DNA of 49,745 nt, from NCBI GenBank assembly GCA_003702525.1, contig REGJ01000006.1, positions 1 through 49,745 of the forward strand. The letters are read 5' to 3'. Origin of the DNA: Candidatus Nitrosopumilus sp. (GTDB lineage: Archaea; Thermoproteota; Nitrososphaeria; Nitrososphaerales; Nitrosopumilaceae). Below are positions 8,733 through 17,001 of the stretch, in pieces. The position numbers and the translations under genes were made by a program. The notes beneath the pieces were generated by a model. That model saw nothing but the letters and a program-made list of their open reading frames with translations. It ran no database searches and was not told where the DNA came from. Numbering within the stretch: position 1 is the first letter of the stretch; every line of letters begins with the position of its first letter.

Positions 8733-9560
8733 TTGGTTAGTCAGGGGATTCTAATTGGAATTGCAGTTGGAGTATTTTTTGCAGGAATTGGAATAGGCTA
8801 TGCTGCTTTGCAACCTACAACACCAATGATGAGCACTCAACATATGCAACAAATGTCCAATGATCCTCAACAGATGAACCAGTGGATGAATACTATGATT
8901 AATGATCCGCAAGCAATGCAACAGATGCATGACATGATGATGTCAAACCCTCAACACATGAATCAGATGATGGGACCAATGATGGATACCATGATGAATG
9001 ATCCAGAATTGCAGCAACAAATGCTCAATCACATGATGAATAATCAAGCAATGATGGACTATATGATGAATCATCAAGACATGATGAATATGATGGTGGA
9101 TGGAAATATGATGATGGGAGGCCACATGATGGGTTCTGGAATGATGAGTTCTCAACCATCCCAAACAATTCCTACAGATTCAGATCCTCAAACTAGAGTT
9201 TTTCAAATCAGCATGGAAGAAGTAGAGTTCTATGCTGAAGTTAAAAATGAAGGTGGGGAAGAAGCAATTGCATTTGTTGAATTACATACATGGGAGCCAA
9301 ACACCATAATTGTTAATCAAGGAGATACTGTAGTTCTTGAAATTACTAATCCAAGAAAACATGCACACACATTATCAATTCCAGCATTTAATGTAAATTC
9401 AGAAATGCTTGAACCAAGAATAGGAGAAGACACTGTAACTTTTGTTGCTGATACTCCAGGGGTTTTCACATTCTATTGTGGGTTGCCATACAATCCAGAC
9501 AAACTGTACTGTGATCCTGATCATAATATGATGACGGGCACTTTGATTGTGTTAGAATAA
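8733..9560 (+). CDS. Membrane-anchored Met-rich cupredoxin with CuA-like copper motif
   Basis: 275 aa from a TTG start. Residues 5-25 are a signal or anchor helix. Residues 31-140 are extremely rich in Met, Gln, Asn and His, with a degenerate repeat of about 14 aa (DPQxMxQM...MMN). Residues 155-275 are a cupredoxin domain. KHAHTLSIPAFNV (209-221) resembles the subunit II segment of haem-copper oxidase, and the ligand loop has C249, C260, H264 and M267. The spacing is C-x10-C-x3-H-x2-M, whereas CuA has C-x3-C-x3-H-x2-M. The protein probably binds copper outside the membrane. Electron transfer versus copper storage or delivery is open. Confidence 0.85.
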   Translation: MVSQGILIGIAVGVFFAGIGIGYAALQPTTPMMSTQHMQQMSNDPQQMNQWMNTMINDPQAMQQMHDMMMSNPQHMNQMMGPMMDTMMNDPELQQQMLNHMMNNQAMMDYMMNHQDMMNMMVDGNMMMGGHMMGSGMMSSQPSQTIPTDSDPQTRVFQISMEEVEFYAEVKNEGGEEAIAFVELHTWEPNTIIVNQGDTVVLEITNPRKHAHTLSIPAFNVNSEMLEPRIGEDTVTFVADTPGVFTFYCGLPYNPDKLYCDPDHNMMTGTLIVLE

Positions 9561-9594
9561 TCTCATTACTGCTATTTTCAAAAATCTTCGTTTG

Positions 9595-9870
9595 TTACAC
9601 TAGAGAATTTAGAATTCGTGCCAGATTGATATCATTTCTTGTTATTCCGCCTGCATCATGAGTTGTCAGCTCTATTACCAGTTTGTTATACACGTTAAAC
9701 CACTCTGGATGATGATTCATCTTTTCAATCTCCATTGCAGCCATAGTCATAAACCCAAATGCCTGGTTGAAACTATCAAACTGGATTTCTCTGTGTAGTT
9801 TGTCATTTACTACGCTCCATCCTGGTAGATTTTTCAATTCTGATTCAATTTCTTCTTGTGATAATCTCAT
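9595..9870 (-). CDS. Pterin-4a-carbinolamine dehydratase
   Basis: 91 aa, the usual length for the PhhB/DCoH family, which dehydrates 4a-hydroxytetrahydropterins. The fingerprint KMNHHPEW (positions 50-57) carries the paired active-site histidines, and [11 protein letters not shown] follows with a third His. No aromatic amino acid hydroxylase is seen nearby. A second pterin-family gene lies 1 kb away at 7751-8575. The biological substrate in this organism is not evident from the window. Confidence 0.93.
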   Translation of the reverse strand: MRLSQEEIESELKNLPGWSVVNDKLHREIQFDSFNQAFGFMTMAAMEIEKMNHHPEWFNVYNKLVIELTTHDAGGITRNDINLARILNSLV

Positions 9871-9906
9871 TATTCGTGGTATGTTGTATCAAAATTAAAA
9901 CTTAGA

Positions 9907-10248
9907 TCATGGTTCCATGAATACCACATCATCTGGAGTGATACATTTGTCAGGACTTTCTCCATTATCTACAACATTTACGTCCTCTCTGGAAATACAT
10001 TCTTGCCATTGAGATTCATCTGATAAAATGATTGGTTGCTTGACTTGGTCTTCACCTACTACACATGTTGCAGGATAACTTTCTTGAATGAATGCATCAG
10101 GATTGTTTCTGCATTCTATCCATGCATCAATTTGATTTTTCAAAGTATCAGTTTTTTGTTCTTGTTGTTCTACAAACCCAATTCCAAATATTGTGACAAT
10201 TACAACTGCAGATGCTATTCCTAAATTGCGAAGTAGTTTTGTATTCAT
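9907..10248 (-). CDS. Small secreted or anchored protein with four cysteines
   Basis: 113 aa with one N-terminal hydrophobic helix (residues 9-25), then a polar exported part. Four cysteines occur, in WIECRNNP, PATCVVGE, WQECISRE and PDKCITPD, and could form two disulfides outside the cell. No known family recognised. It is divergent from the ATP-PPase gene at 10324. Confidence 0.75.
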   Translation of the reverse strand: MNTKLLRNLGIASAVVIVTIFGIGFVEQQEQKTDTLKNQIDAWIECRNNPDAFIQESYPATCVVGEDQVKQPIILSDESQWQECISREDVNVVDNGESPDKCITPDDVVFMEP

Positions 10249-10323
10249 TATCTACAATTGACTAAATTCAAGTAGTTAAAACCTTAATTATTGTGTCTAG
10301 AATGCAGTTTAGAGGAAATAGGA

Positions 10324-11079
10324 ATGGATGCAAAATATCAAGAGTTGTTTGATAAAATCAAAGATTCCATTACTAAAACTGTTACAGATAAAAAAATTGG
10401 AATTGCATTTTCTGGTGGTGTTGACAGTACATTAATCTCAAAAATTTGCAAGGACATGGACTATGAAATTACATTACTTACAATTGGGTTTGCTGAATCC
10501 CATGATATCTTGTTTGCAAAAGAAGTCAATGAGCAGTTGAATTACCCTCATCATGTTTTAGAAATTGAGCCTAAAGACTTTCCATCTGTACCCTCTACCA
10601 TTCATGAAAAAATCAAGACTGACAATCTTTCCTGGAATGAAAACTGTATTGCGTTTCATTACGTATCAAAGCTTGCACAAAGTTTGGGGATTACTACGGT
10701 AGTTACTGCAAACGGAATTGATGAGTTATTTTGTGGGTACAATGCGTATAGAGAGGCATATTCTGGCGGTGAATCAAAAATTAACGAAGTCATGGATGCA
10801 AAACTAGACAATGAACTCAAAATGATGAAGGCAGTCAACATGATTGCATCTGAGTTTGGAGTGAACATTCTACAACCCTTGCTGTCTCCAGATTTCATTG
10901 ACTATGCAAAGACTGTACCAATTGAAGACAAGATTAGTGATTCTGAAGATCTCTATCGTAAGCACATCATAAGAAAACTAGCAAGTAACATTGGTGTACC
11001 TGAAGTTTCATGTAGCAAGAGAAAGAAAGCACTACAGTATGGCTCTAAAATTCACAAAACTCTTCTAAAGACTAGATGA
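10324..11079 (+). CDS. Asparagine-synthase-like ATP-pyrophosphatase (no glutaminase domain)
   Basis: 251 aa from the ATG at 10324, preceded by a GAGG Shine-Dalgarno; an upstream TTG at 10291 is less likely. The P-loop of the N-type ATP pyrophosphatase family is IAFSGGVDST, followed by ANGIDELFCGYNAYRE, as in the synthetase half of AsnB. The N-terminal Ntn-glutaminase domain of asparagine synthetase is absent, so ammonia must come from elsewhere or the product is different. It adenylates a carboxylate or carbonyl substrate; asparagine synthesis, a tRNA- or cofactor-related amidation, or another activation are all possible. Confidence 0.85.
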   Translation: MDAKYQELFDKIKDSITKTVTDKKIGIAFSGGVDSTLISKICKDMDYEITLLTIGFAESHDILFAKEVNEQLNYPHHVLEIEPKDFPSVPSTIHEKIKTDNLSWNENCIAFHYVSKLAQSLGITTVVTANGIDELFCGYNAYREAYSGGESKINEVMDAKLDNELKMMKAVNMIASEFGVNILQPLLSPDFIDYAKTVPIEDKISDSEDLYRKHIIRKLASNIGVPEVSCSKRKKALQYGSKIHKTLLKTR

Positions 11080-11124
11080 ACAAAAAACTAAGCCAATAAA
11101 TATTCAAAAAACCATTCTATCTTA

Positions 11125-11562
11125 TTGGAAAAAATTTTGGTGCCATTTGATGGTTCAGGCTATTCTCAAAAAGCATTTGAGAAAGCATTAGAGATTGCAG
11201 AAAAGTTTGGTTCCAAACTCATAGTTGTAAGTGTACTGCAATCCAAAGTAGCAGATTCTGCTGGAATTTCCCTTGAAAGAATGCAGGAAATACAAGAAGA
11301 AGAGAAAGACACTGCAACTACCATGCTAAAGAATCTAGAATCTCAGGCAACTGCCAAAAATGTCTCTTTTCATATGGAAGTAATTCATAACCCTTCGCCT
11401 GCTGATGGAATAGTTACCTTTGCTGAAAAACACAATGCTGACTTGATTGTAATTGGCTCTCATGGAAGAACAGGATTTAGAAAGATTGTTTTGGGAAGTG
11501 TTGCAAACGGAGTACTGGCACAAGCTAAATGCCCTGTTTTAATTACTAAAGGAACAGAGTAA
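11125..11562 (+). CDS. Universal stress protein (UspA family)
   Basis: 145 aa, a single Usp domain. The N-terminal strand ILVPFDGSGYSQKA and the nucleotide-binding motif GSHGRTGFRKIVLGSVAN are the ATP-binding type. A Cys (QAKCPVLI) lies at the usual C-terminal strand. The start is TTG, close to the upstream AT-rich stretch, so a leaderless mRNA is likely. The role in stress or energy sensing is family knowledge only. Confidence 0.93.
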   Translation: MEKILVPFDGSGYSQKAFEKALEIAEKFGSKLIVVSVLQSKVADSAGISLERMQEIQEEEKDTATTMLKNLESQATAKNVSFHMEVIHNPSPADGIVTFAEKHNADLIVIGSHGRTGFRKIVLGSVANGVLAQAKCPVLITKGTE

Positions 11563-11602
11563 CTCCCGTTAGTTGAAATCTAGAGGAATTTCTTTAGAAT
11601 TT

Positions 11603-11764
11603 TTATTTCCATTGGTCTGTTTTTTCATTCCAATGAGATGCCCCTTTGTGTTCAGGATCTTTGGGTTTGCTGTTTTTGATATATGATAATAGACACTCAT
11701 CTGAGCAATGACTAAGTTCTGCATTTTTCATAATCTTTCCACATTTGAGACAAAACTTTCCCAT
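11603..11764 (-). CDS. 53-aa zinc-ribbon-like small protein
   Basis: ATG at 11764 to TAA at 11603. The protein begins MGKFCLKCGKIM and has a second Cys pair in HCSDECLLSY, giving C-x2-C ... C-x3-C, enough for one zinc site. The tail is polar (KDPEHKGASHWNEKTDQWK). The coding frame is clean and the Cys pattern makes chance unlikely. Confidence 0.65.
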   Translation of the reverse strand: MGKFCLKCGKIMKNAELSHCSDECLLSYIKNSKPKDPEHKGASHWNEKTDQWK

Positions 11765-11851
11765 GTTTAAAAAAACATCAATTCCATATTAACAAAATTT
11801 GTTGATTCTCAAATCTGAAAATCTCTTATTTTGTGATTAACACCGATCCAA

Positions 11852-11862
11852 GCTTAAATAAT
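11852..11862 (+). promoter_or_regulatory. TATA-like box upstream of the RHH-like gene
   Basis: GCTTAAATAAT lies about 26 nt upstream of the ATG at 11883, the expected distance for a leaderless transcript starting there. It is too close to the alternative ATG at 11871. Confidence 0.4.
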
Positions 11863-11882
11863 ATTTTGAAATGCTTTGCAAT

Positions 11883-12464
11883 ATGGGAACTATGAAAAAG
11901 GCTGTTCATACTACAAAAAAAGAAAAAACAAAGACCGTATCCTATCGATTAACTGAAAAACTGATTGCAGATTTGGAAACTGAGGCTATGCAACAAGGAA
12001 TTTCTCCTAATGTTTTGGTAAGACAAGTTCTTGAAAAGTATGTTTCATGGGACAGATATTCTGATAAGATAGGTATGATTCCTGTTCCAAAAGGAATCCT
12101 GCAATCTTTGGGAGAAAATTTGGAAGGACAAGACATCAATATGATAATAGATATTCTAAAACCAGTCATCAAAAACAATGTGATGTTTTTGAAAGGAAAG
12201 TATGATCTTAAACGCTGTATTGAGACTTTAGAAGATTACATGAGAGCATCTGGAATGAACTCTGATCATAGAACGGAAGGAGAATTACATCATTTTATTA
12301 TTCAACATGACCTTGGCATGTCTTGGTCATTATTCACAAAGCAATTACTGACAGAAATTTTCCATGAATTTTTGCCTGATAAAAGAATCAAATCCCAAAC
12401 TACTGAATCAACAGTAATTACAACTGTTGCATTGGGTAGTGACTTTGATGAGCATAGCTATTGA
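11883..12464 (+). CDS. Putative ribbon-helix-helix DNA-binding protein
   Basis: 193 aa from the ATG at 11883; alternatives are 11871 and 11892. After a basic leader (KKEKTKT), residues about 20-50 read VSYRLTEKLIADLETEAMQQ then GISPNVLVRQVLEKYV. This strand-helix-helix pattern resembles CopG/Arc-type ribbon-helix-helix domains. The C-terminal 140 residues are an unrecognised, mostly helical domain that may sense a ligand or dimerise. A winged-helix gene lies convergent 10 bp downstream. Confidence 0.6.
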   Translation: MGTMKKAVHTTKKEKTKTVSYRLTEKLIADLETEAMQQGISPNVLVRQVLEKYVSWDRYSDKIGMIPVPKGILQSLGENLEGQDINMIIDILKPVIKNNVMFLKGKYDLKRCIETLEDYMRASGMNSDHRTEGELHHFIIQHDLGMSWSLFTKQLLTEIFHEFLPDKRIKSQTTESTVITTVALGSDFDEHSY

Positions 12465-12474
12465 ATAAAAATGG

Positions 12475-12804
12475 TTAGTTGTTGAGAATTAACTCAACTT
12501 CTACTTGACCGTCATTGAAATGACATTTCATTCCTTTGATCTTGCTTTTGTACAAAAAGAATTTCTTTCCTTCCTCATTAATTTCCCCTGATGTTGCAAG
12601 TAACTTGTTGTCATGGAGTGTTTGGATTCTCCTGTATACTGTACTGATTGGGATTTTTGTCTCTGCTGTGATCTCTATTGCAGATTTTGGCTTGTCTTTT
12701 GTGATCTCTAGAATAGTTCGGGCGTATTTGTCTGAAACAATTTCTAGCATGCTATTTTTTCTATCAGAGTCCTCAATTCTGAATGTTTGTTGTAGTGTTT
12801 GCAT
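12475..12804 (-). CDS. Winged-helix transcriptional regulator
   Basis: 109 aa. Residues about 20-75 (YARTILEITKDKPKSAIEI, then TKIPISTVYRRIQTL) form the helix-turn-helix, followed by a wing around NKLLATSGEINEEGKKFFLYK. This resembles ArsR/GntR-like archaeal regulators. The C-terminal strands have no recognised ligand site. A perfect 8-bp inverted repeat at 12892-12911, about 90 bp upstream, could be its operator, though it also lies just downstream of purB. Confidence 0.8.
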   Translation of the reverse strand: MQTLQQTFRIEDSDRKNSMLEIVSDKYARTILEITKDKPKSAIEITAETKIPISTVYRRIQTLHDNKLLATSGEINEEGKKFFLYKSKIKGMKCHFNDGQVEVELILNN

Positions 12805-12891
12805 GAATAGAGTGTGGAGTTATTTGATATAATGACTGAGTCAACACTGCAAGACATTGTCATACAAAATGTGATTTTAGCCAATTTGTGT

Positions 12892-12911
12892 CCATTTTGG
12901 GCTCAAAATGG
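12892..12911. repeat. 8-bp inverted repeat with 4-nt loop
   Basis: CCATTTTG and CAAAATGG are separated by GGCT. The element lies 37-56 bp beyond the purB stop and about 90 bp upstream of the winged-helix gene. It may be a regulatory site or a 3' hairpin of purB. A looser relative with the same TTTTGG core is at 17569-17589. Confidence 0.5.
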
Positions 12912-12947
12912 TGGTCTGAATCCCTCATTGGGATAGAACAAATGCAG

Positions 12948-14321
12948 TTAACGACTGAATTTCTTTACTGTCTTTTGAACAGACTGGTTTACGTTACTGA
13001 TAATTTTTGGTGATGCACCCAAGTGTTTTTCAGGTGAGAATATTGCATCAATCTCTTTTTCAGTTAACTTTGATGTGAATGCTTTATCATTTTTGATTGC
13101 ATCCTTGTAGAACATTCCCTTGTCGTTTGCCAAAAATGCAACTCGTTGCACATCTCTGTATGCAACAAATCTTGGAACTCCTTTCTTGATTAGTGCCTCT
13201 AAAACAAATTCAGCAAAGATTTGTCCCTTTGTGATGTAGAGATTATCTACAATTCTCTTTTCATTGACTAGCAGATTTGAAACAATTCTAGTCATGGTCT
13301 CTAGCATCTCATCAACTAGAATGGATACTGTAGGAATTACAAATCTCTCGTTAGCTGAATTGGAAAGATCCCGCTCATGCCATAAAGGAATATTTTCAAA
13401 TGACAATGCAACTTGACTGCGAACTAGTTTAGATAATGATGATACACGCTCACTTTTGATTGGATTTCTCTTTACAGGAACTGCACTGCTTCCCATCTGT
13501 CCTTTCTTGAACTGTTCGGCAACCTCTCCAATCTCAGTTCTCTGCAGATTTCTAATCTCAATTGCAATCTTTTCTAGTGTTGCACCAATTAATGCCAACT
13601 CAAAGACATATTCGGCATATCTTTCTCTTGGAACTACCTGAGTTGTAACTTCAGCAGGAAATAATTTTAATCTCTTTGCAGCTCGCTTTTGAACTTCAAG
13701 TGACTTTGCACCCATTAGAGAACCTGTTCCAACAACACCTAGTGTCTTGCAAATCAAAATTCTTTTCTTGATTTCTTCGATTCTCTCTACGTGTTTTGCC
13801 ATTTCAGCGGCCCAGTTTGCAAATTTTAATCCAAATGATATGATACTAGCATGTTGTCCGTGTGTTCTTCCAACTGCTGGAACTTTGGAATGCTTTACTG
13901 CTTTTTTTGCAAGAATAGATGCAATCTTTGCAACTTTTGGTTCAATGATGTTTAATGCATCTCGCATCTGCATAGAGTTACTAGTATCAACCAAATCATT
14001 ACTTGTCAATCCATAGTGAATCCATGGTCTTGCATTCTTACTACATTTCTCACTTAGTGATTCAACTAGAGCTGCTGTATCGTGATCACTTTTAGCTTCT
14101 AGTTGTTTGATTCTCTTTGCAGTAATTTTTCCTGACGTTGCAGCTCTGTGAATTTCTTTACCAATACTTTTTGAAATCATTCCAATTTCACTTTGTGAAA
14201 TTGCAGCAGCACCTTCAATCTCCAATTGATAGTCAACTTTTTTCTGTTCACTAAAAATTTCCATCATTTCTTTAGTGCCATAACGACCACTATCAATAGG
14301 TAGAATTGCCAATACTCTCAC
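12948..14321 (-). CDS. purB: Adenylosuccinate lyase
   Basis: Acts twice in purine synthesis: SAICAR to AICAR, and adenylosuccinate to AMP, releasing fumarate. 457 aa, the normal size. ILPIDSGRYGT is the typical N-terminus, GRTHGQHA is at 151-158, and the fumarase/aspartase signature GSSAVPVKRNP is at 277-287 with its catalytic Ser. The first codon is GTG at 14321; an in-frame TTG three codons later is possible. purA, the preceding step for AMP, is 16 kb away at 30410. Confidence 0.95.
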   Translation of the reverse strand: MRVLAILPIDSGRYGTKEMMEIFSEQKKVDYQLEIEGAAAISQSEIGMISKSIGKEIHRAATSGKITAKRIKQLEAKSDHDTAALVESLSEKCSKNARPWIHYGLTSNDLVDTSNSMQMRDALNIIEPKVAKIASILAKKAVKHSKVPAVGRTHGQHASIISFGLKFANWAAEMAKHVERIEEIKKRILICKTLGVVGTGSLMGAKSLEVQKRAAKRLKLFPAEVTTQVVPRERYAEYVFELALIGATLEKIAIEIRNLQRTEIGEVAEQFKKGQMGSSAVPVKRNPIKSERVSSLSKLVRSQVALSFENIPLWHERDLSNSANERFVIPTVSILVDEMLETMTRIVSNLLVNEKRIVDNLYITKGQIFAEFVLEALIKKGVPRFVAYRDVQRVAFLANDKGMFYKDAIKNDKAFTSKLTEKEIDAIFSPEKHLGASPKIISNVNQSVQKTVKKFSR

Positions 14322-14354
14322 CTGAACTTATTGGAAAATAAATCTACTCTTTGC

Positions 14355-14552
14355 CTAGTATCGTGATTTGTTGACTGTGGCAACTTTCTTTTGAGATCTT
14401 GCTTCTTTTGTTTTCTGCTTTGATTTGCTTACTTTGCCTTCTGTTTTGATGCTTTTGCCGCTTCTTCTTGCTGCTCTTGATGCTTTTGCTCTAGTCTTTT
14501 GCTCTTCTTTTTGTTTTTCCTTTTCTTCTTCAGTTAATTTTCCTCTTACCAT
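14355..14552 (-). CDS. Small Lys/Arg-rich protein
   Basis: 65 aa, highly basic in the middle and C-terminus (KASRAARRSGKS, KSKQKTKEARSQKK), with an acidic-basic helical start (LTEEEKEKQKEEQK). This composition suggests binding to nucleic acid or ribosomes and intrinsic disorder. It lies 33 bp upstream of purB on the same strand. No family recognised. Confidence 0.65.
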   Translation of the reverse strand: MVRGKLTEEEKEKQKEEQKTRAKASRAARRSGKSIKTEGKVSKSKQKTKEARSQKKVATVNKSRY

Positions 14553-14593
14553 ATTTTTTCAATATGATTTATCCTAGATAAGTCCTATTGTCA

Positions 14594-14609
14594 ATTTCAA
14601 ATTTGAAAT
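14594..14609. repeat. Perfect 16-bp palindrome ATTTCAAATTTGAAAT
   Basis: The palindrome lies between the stop of the 40-aa Cys-rich ORF and the start of the basic protein at 14552. It is flanked by GTCA and TGAC one base out of register. It may be an operator for the basic protein and purB, or a transcript end. Confidence 0.45.
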
Positions 14610-14611
14610 GA

Positions 14612-14734
14612 CTATCTGTTACTTCCAAAAGCACCTTGGTGATCAGTCAAACAACAACCACATTGCTTTTTGTAACACTCATCTACATTTTCATGACCAC
14701 ATGAACCACAGTGACAAAAAGGATCGTTTCCCAT
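14612..14734 (-). CDS. 40-aa Cys-rich putative zinc protein
   Basis: ATG at 14734 to TAG at 14612. The protein begins MGNDPFCHCGSCGHENVDE and continues with CYKKQCGCC, giving C7, C9, C12, H14, C20, C25, C27 and C28, enough for one or two metal sites. The same arrangement, CGHE...DEC-x4-C-x-C, is found in the protein at 21326-21892. I do not recognise a named family. Confidence 0.65.
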   Translation of the reverse strand: MGNDPFCHCGSCGHENVDECYKKQCGCCLTDHQGAFGSNR

Positions 14735-14840
14735 GGACTAACTTGACACCAATCGAACTTAAAGACCATCCATGATTTTCAAAAATAAAATCATCATTCT
14801 ACTGAAGATTATTATTGGAACTTGACACTTTTGAGATTGT

Positions 14841-16289
14841 ATGAGTGATATTACTCCAAGAAAAATTGGAGAAAACCAATACCAAATTGATGCTGATTCT
14901 AATTTAGGAATGAAAGTTCCAGTCAAAATTTACGCAAATCAAGCCCTACTTGACAAAATGCTTACTGATAGAACTATCATGCAAGCAAGAAACGTCTCAT
15001 CTATTCCTGGAATTGTTGGACACAGTGTAGTTTTACCTGATGGACACGAAGGATATGGTTTCCCAGTTGGTGGAGTTGCTGCAATGGATGCAGAAGAAGG
15101 AATGATCAGTCCTGGTGGTGTTGGTTATGACATTAATTGTGGAGTGCGATTGATGCGGTCTAATTTAACAGAAGATGCAGTTCGTGCAAAACTAAAAGAC
15201 TTGGTAACTGATTTGTTTGGTTCAATTCCTTCTGGTGTAGGCTCTAAAGGTGCAGTAAAGCTTAGTCATTCGGAACTTGATGAAGTATTAGTTAGAGGAG
15301 TAAACTGGGCAATTGATCATGGTTATGGTTCAACAAATGATTCAGATGTTTGTGAAGAGAATGGTCAAATTGAAAATGCAGACCCAAACAAAGTTTCAGA
15401 TAAAGCAAGAAAGAGAGGAGCTCCGCAACTTGGTAGCTTGGGTTCAGGTAATCACTTTTTAGAAATTCAAAAAGTTGCAGAAGTTCATAATGAAGAAGCT
15501 GCAGAAAAGATGGGAATCAAAGAAGGAACAATTACAGTTTTAGTTCATTGCGGTTCAAGAGGATTTGGTCATCAAGTTTGTAGTGATTACTTGCGAGTAT
15601 CAGAGCAAGCAATGTCAAAGTATGATATCACTCTACCTGATAGAGAACTTGCATGTGTTCCAAATACTTCAGAGGAAGGAGAGTCTTACAGAAAAGCAAT
15701 GTTTGCAGCTCTAAACTTTGCATGGAGTAACAGACAGATGATTACTCATTGGACAAGAAAATCATTTGAACGCGTTTTCAATCAATCTGAATCTGATCTT
15801 GACATGAAACTAGTTTACGATGTTGCACACAACATTGCCAAAGTTGAAAAGCACAAAGTAAACGGAGAAGAAAGAAAACTAGTTGTCCACAGAAAGGGCG
15901 CAACTAGAGCATTTCCTGCAAACAGAGATGAGATTCCAACAAAATATCGCCATTTGGGTCAGCCAGTACTGGTTCCAGGTTCAATGGGAACTGCAAGCTG
16001 GATTCTACTTGGACAGCCAAACTCTATGGACTTGAGCTTTGGTTCAACTGCACATGGAGCAGGAAGAACAATGTCTCGTTCAAAAGCAAGACGAAATTAC
16101 ACTGAAAATGATGTTAAAAAATCACTAAATGACAAGGGCATATTTATCAAGGCATTGACCAGAGATGGAGTTGTGGAAGAGACTCCTCAAGCCTACAAAG
16201 ATGTAGATTCTGTAGTTGATGTTTCTCACAATCTAGGAATTGCTACCAAAGTAGCAAAATTAGTGCCTATAGGTGTGATTAAAGGTTGA
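14841..16289 (+). CDS. rtcB: tRNA-splicing ligase RtcB
   Basis: Joins 2',3'-cyclic phosphate or 3'-phosphate ends to 5'-OH RNA ends with GTP and Mn2+, sealing tRNA exons after intron removal. 482 aa, normal length and without an intein. Visible motifs are LPDGHEGYGFPVGG (65-78), the metal ligand C100 in GYDINCGVR, LGSGNHFLEIQ, and STAHGAGRTMSRSKAR with the histidine guanylylation site. Its stop overlaps the TTG start of the PDCD5-like gene. No archease partner is seen nearby. Confidence 0.96.
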   Translation: MSDITPRKIGENQYQIDADSNLGMKVPVKIYANQALLDKMLTDRTIMQARNVSSIPGIVGHSVVLPDGHEGYGFPVGGVAAMDAEEGMISPGGVGYDINCGVRLMRSNLTEDAVRAKLKDLVTDLFGSIPSGVGSKGAVKLSHSELDEVLVRGVNWAIDHGYGSTNDSDVCEENGQIENADPNKVSDKARKRGAPQLGSLGSGNHFLEIQKVAEVHNEEAAEKMGIKEGTITVLVHCGSRGFGHQVCSDYLRVSEQAMSKYDITLPDRELACVPNTSEEGESYRKAMFAALNFAWSNRQMITHWTRKSFERVFNQSESDLDMKLVYDVAHNIAKVEKHKVNGEERKLVVHRKGATRAFPANRDEIPTKYRHLGQPVLVPGSMGTASWILLGQPNSMDLSFGSTAHGAGRTMSRSKARRNYTENDVKKSLNDKGIFIKALTRDGVVEETPQAYKDVDSVVDVSHNLGIATKVAKLVPIGVIKG

Positions 16290-16693
16290 GCGACGATTCA
16301 GAACTAGAGAGACTAAAAGCAAAACGACTAGCAGAGATGCAAAAAAACATCAACACTAGACAGGATTCAGAAAAAACTCCAGAACAACCAAAAGAACAAG
16401 CACAAGAAAACCCTAGAGATGTTTTAGTCAAAGTTTTGGGATATAGAGGAATGGAAGTTTTACAAAACGCAGAGTCTCAATTTCCAAATGAAACTGCAAT
16501 GATTGTACAAAAATTATCTGAATTAATCAAAACAGGAGAACTCAATGAAACTCTTGATGGCGGAAAACTCTTGACATTATTTAGAACAGTTGGATTGAAT
16601 ATTCGAATGGAAACTAAAATCAATGTAGAGCAAGACGGAAAATTTGTTTCATTAACTGATAAACTTAGCAAAGAAACAAAGGATGATGAGTAA
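16286..16693 (+). CDS. PDCD5/TFAR19-family DNA-binding protein
   Basis: 135 aa from a TTG overlapping the rtcB stop by 4 bp. The N-terminal helix ELERLKAKRLAEMQKN and the three-helix core (about 50-100: DVLVKVLGYRGMEVLQNA, then IVQKLSELIKTGEL) match the archaeal PDCD5 fold. A longer, variable linker and an extra C-terminal tail are present. Family members bind double-stranded DNA. Tight coupling to rtcB may mean a link to RNA processing. Confidence 0.82.
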   Translation: MSDDSELERLKAKRLAEMQKNINTRQDSEKTPEQPKEQAQENPRDVLVKVLGYRGMEVLQNAESQFPNETAMIVQKLSELIKTGELNETLDGGKLLTLFRTVGLNIRMETKINVEQDGKFVSLTDKLSKETKDDE

Positions 16694-17001
16694 TGGTAAT
16701 CACACTAGAAATTTCTACAAAAAATTATTCAGATGATGCATTTAACATCAAAAGAGCTCTCTCCCACATGGAATCTCTAACTGGTGCATACAATGGATAC
16801 ATGTTCAGTGAGCCAACAGAAAACTTTGGTTGGACTTTTTTCAAGATTGCATTCAAAGCAGACTTGCATGAAGGCATTGCAAAAGAGTTTGCAGACATGT
16901 TAGAACGATACAGATCCAAACCAGAAGAAAAGTTTGCAGAATTTATGCGCGATTATTTTGCTTCTAAAAATTGTGAAGTAAAGGTTCGAGTTGTTGACTA
17001 G
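16693..17001 (+). CDS. Conserved-looking small protein in the rtcB operon
   Basis: 102 aa whose ATG shares one base with the PDCD5-like stop (TAATG), so it is the third cistron of the rtcB operon. The sequence is alpha/beta ([18 protein letters not shown], then [15 protein letters not shown]), with no cysteine cluster and no signal peptide. It does not look like archease. Its 3' end overlaps the end of the convergent uS11 gene by 4 bp. Confidence 0.8.
   Translation: MVITLEISTKNYSDDAFNIKRALSHMESLTGAYNGYMFSEPTENFGWTFFKIAFKADLHEGIAKEFADMLERYRSKPEEKFAEFMRDYFASKNCEVKVRVVD

Noticed and set aside
12832-12936. 34-aa ORF on the plus strand downstream of the winged-helix start
   Set aside because: No recognisable composition or motif, it spans the inverted repeat at 12892-12911, and it lies in a gap used by minus-strand genes; more likely non-coding.
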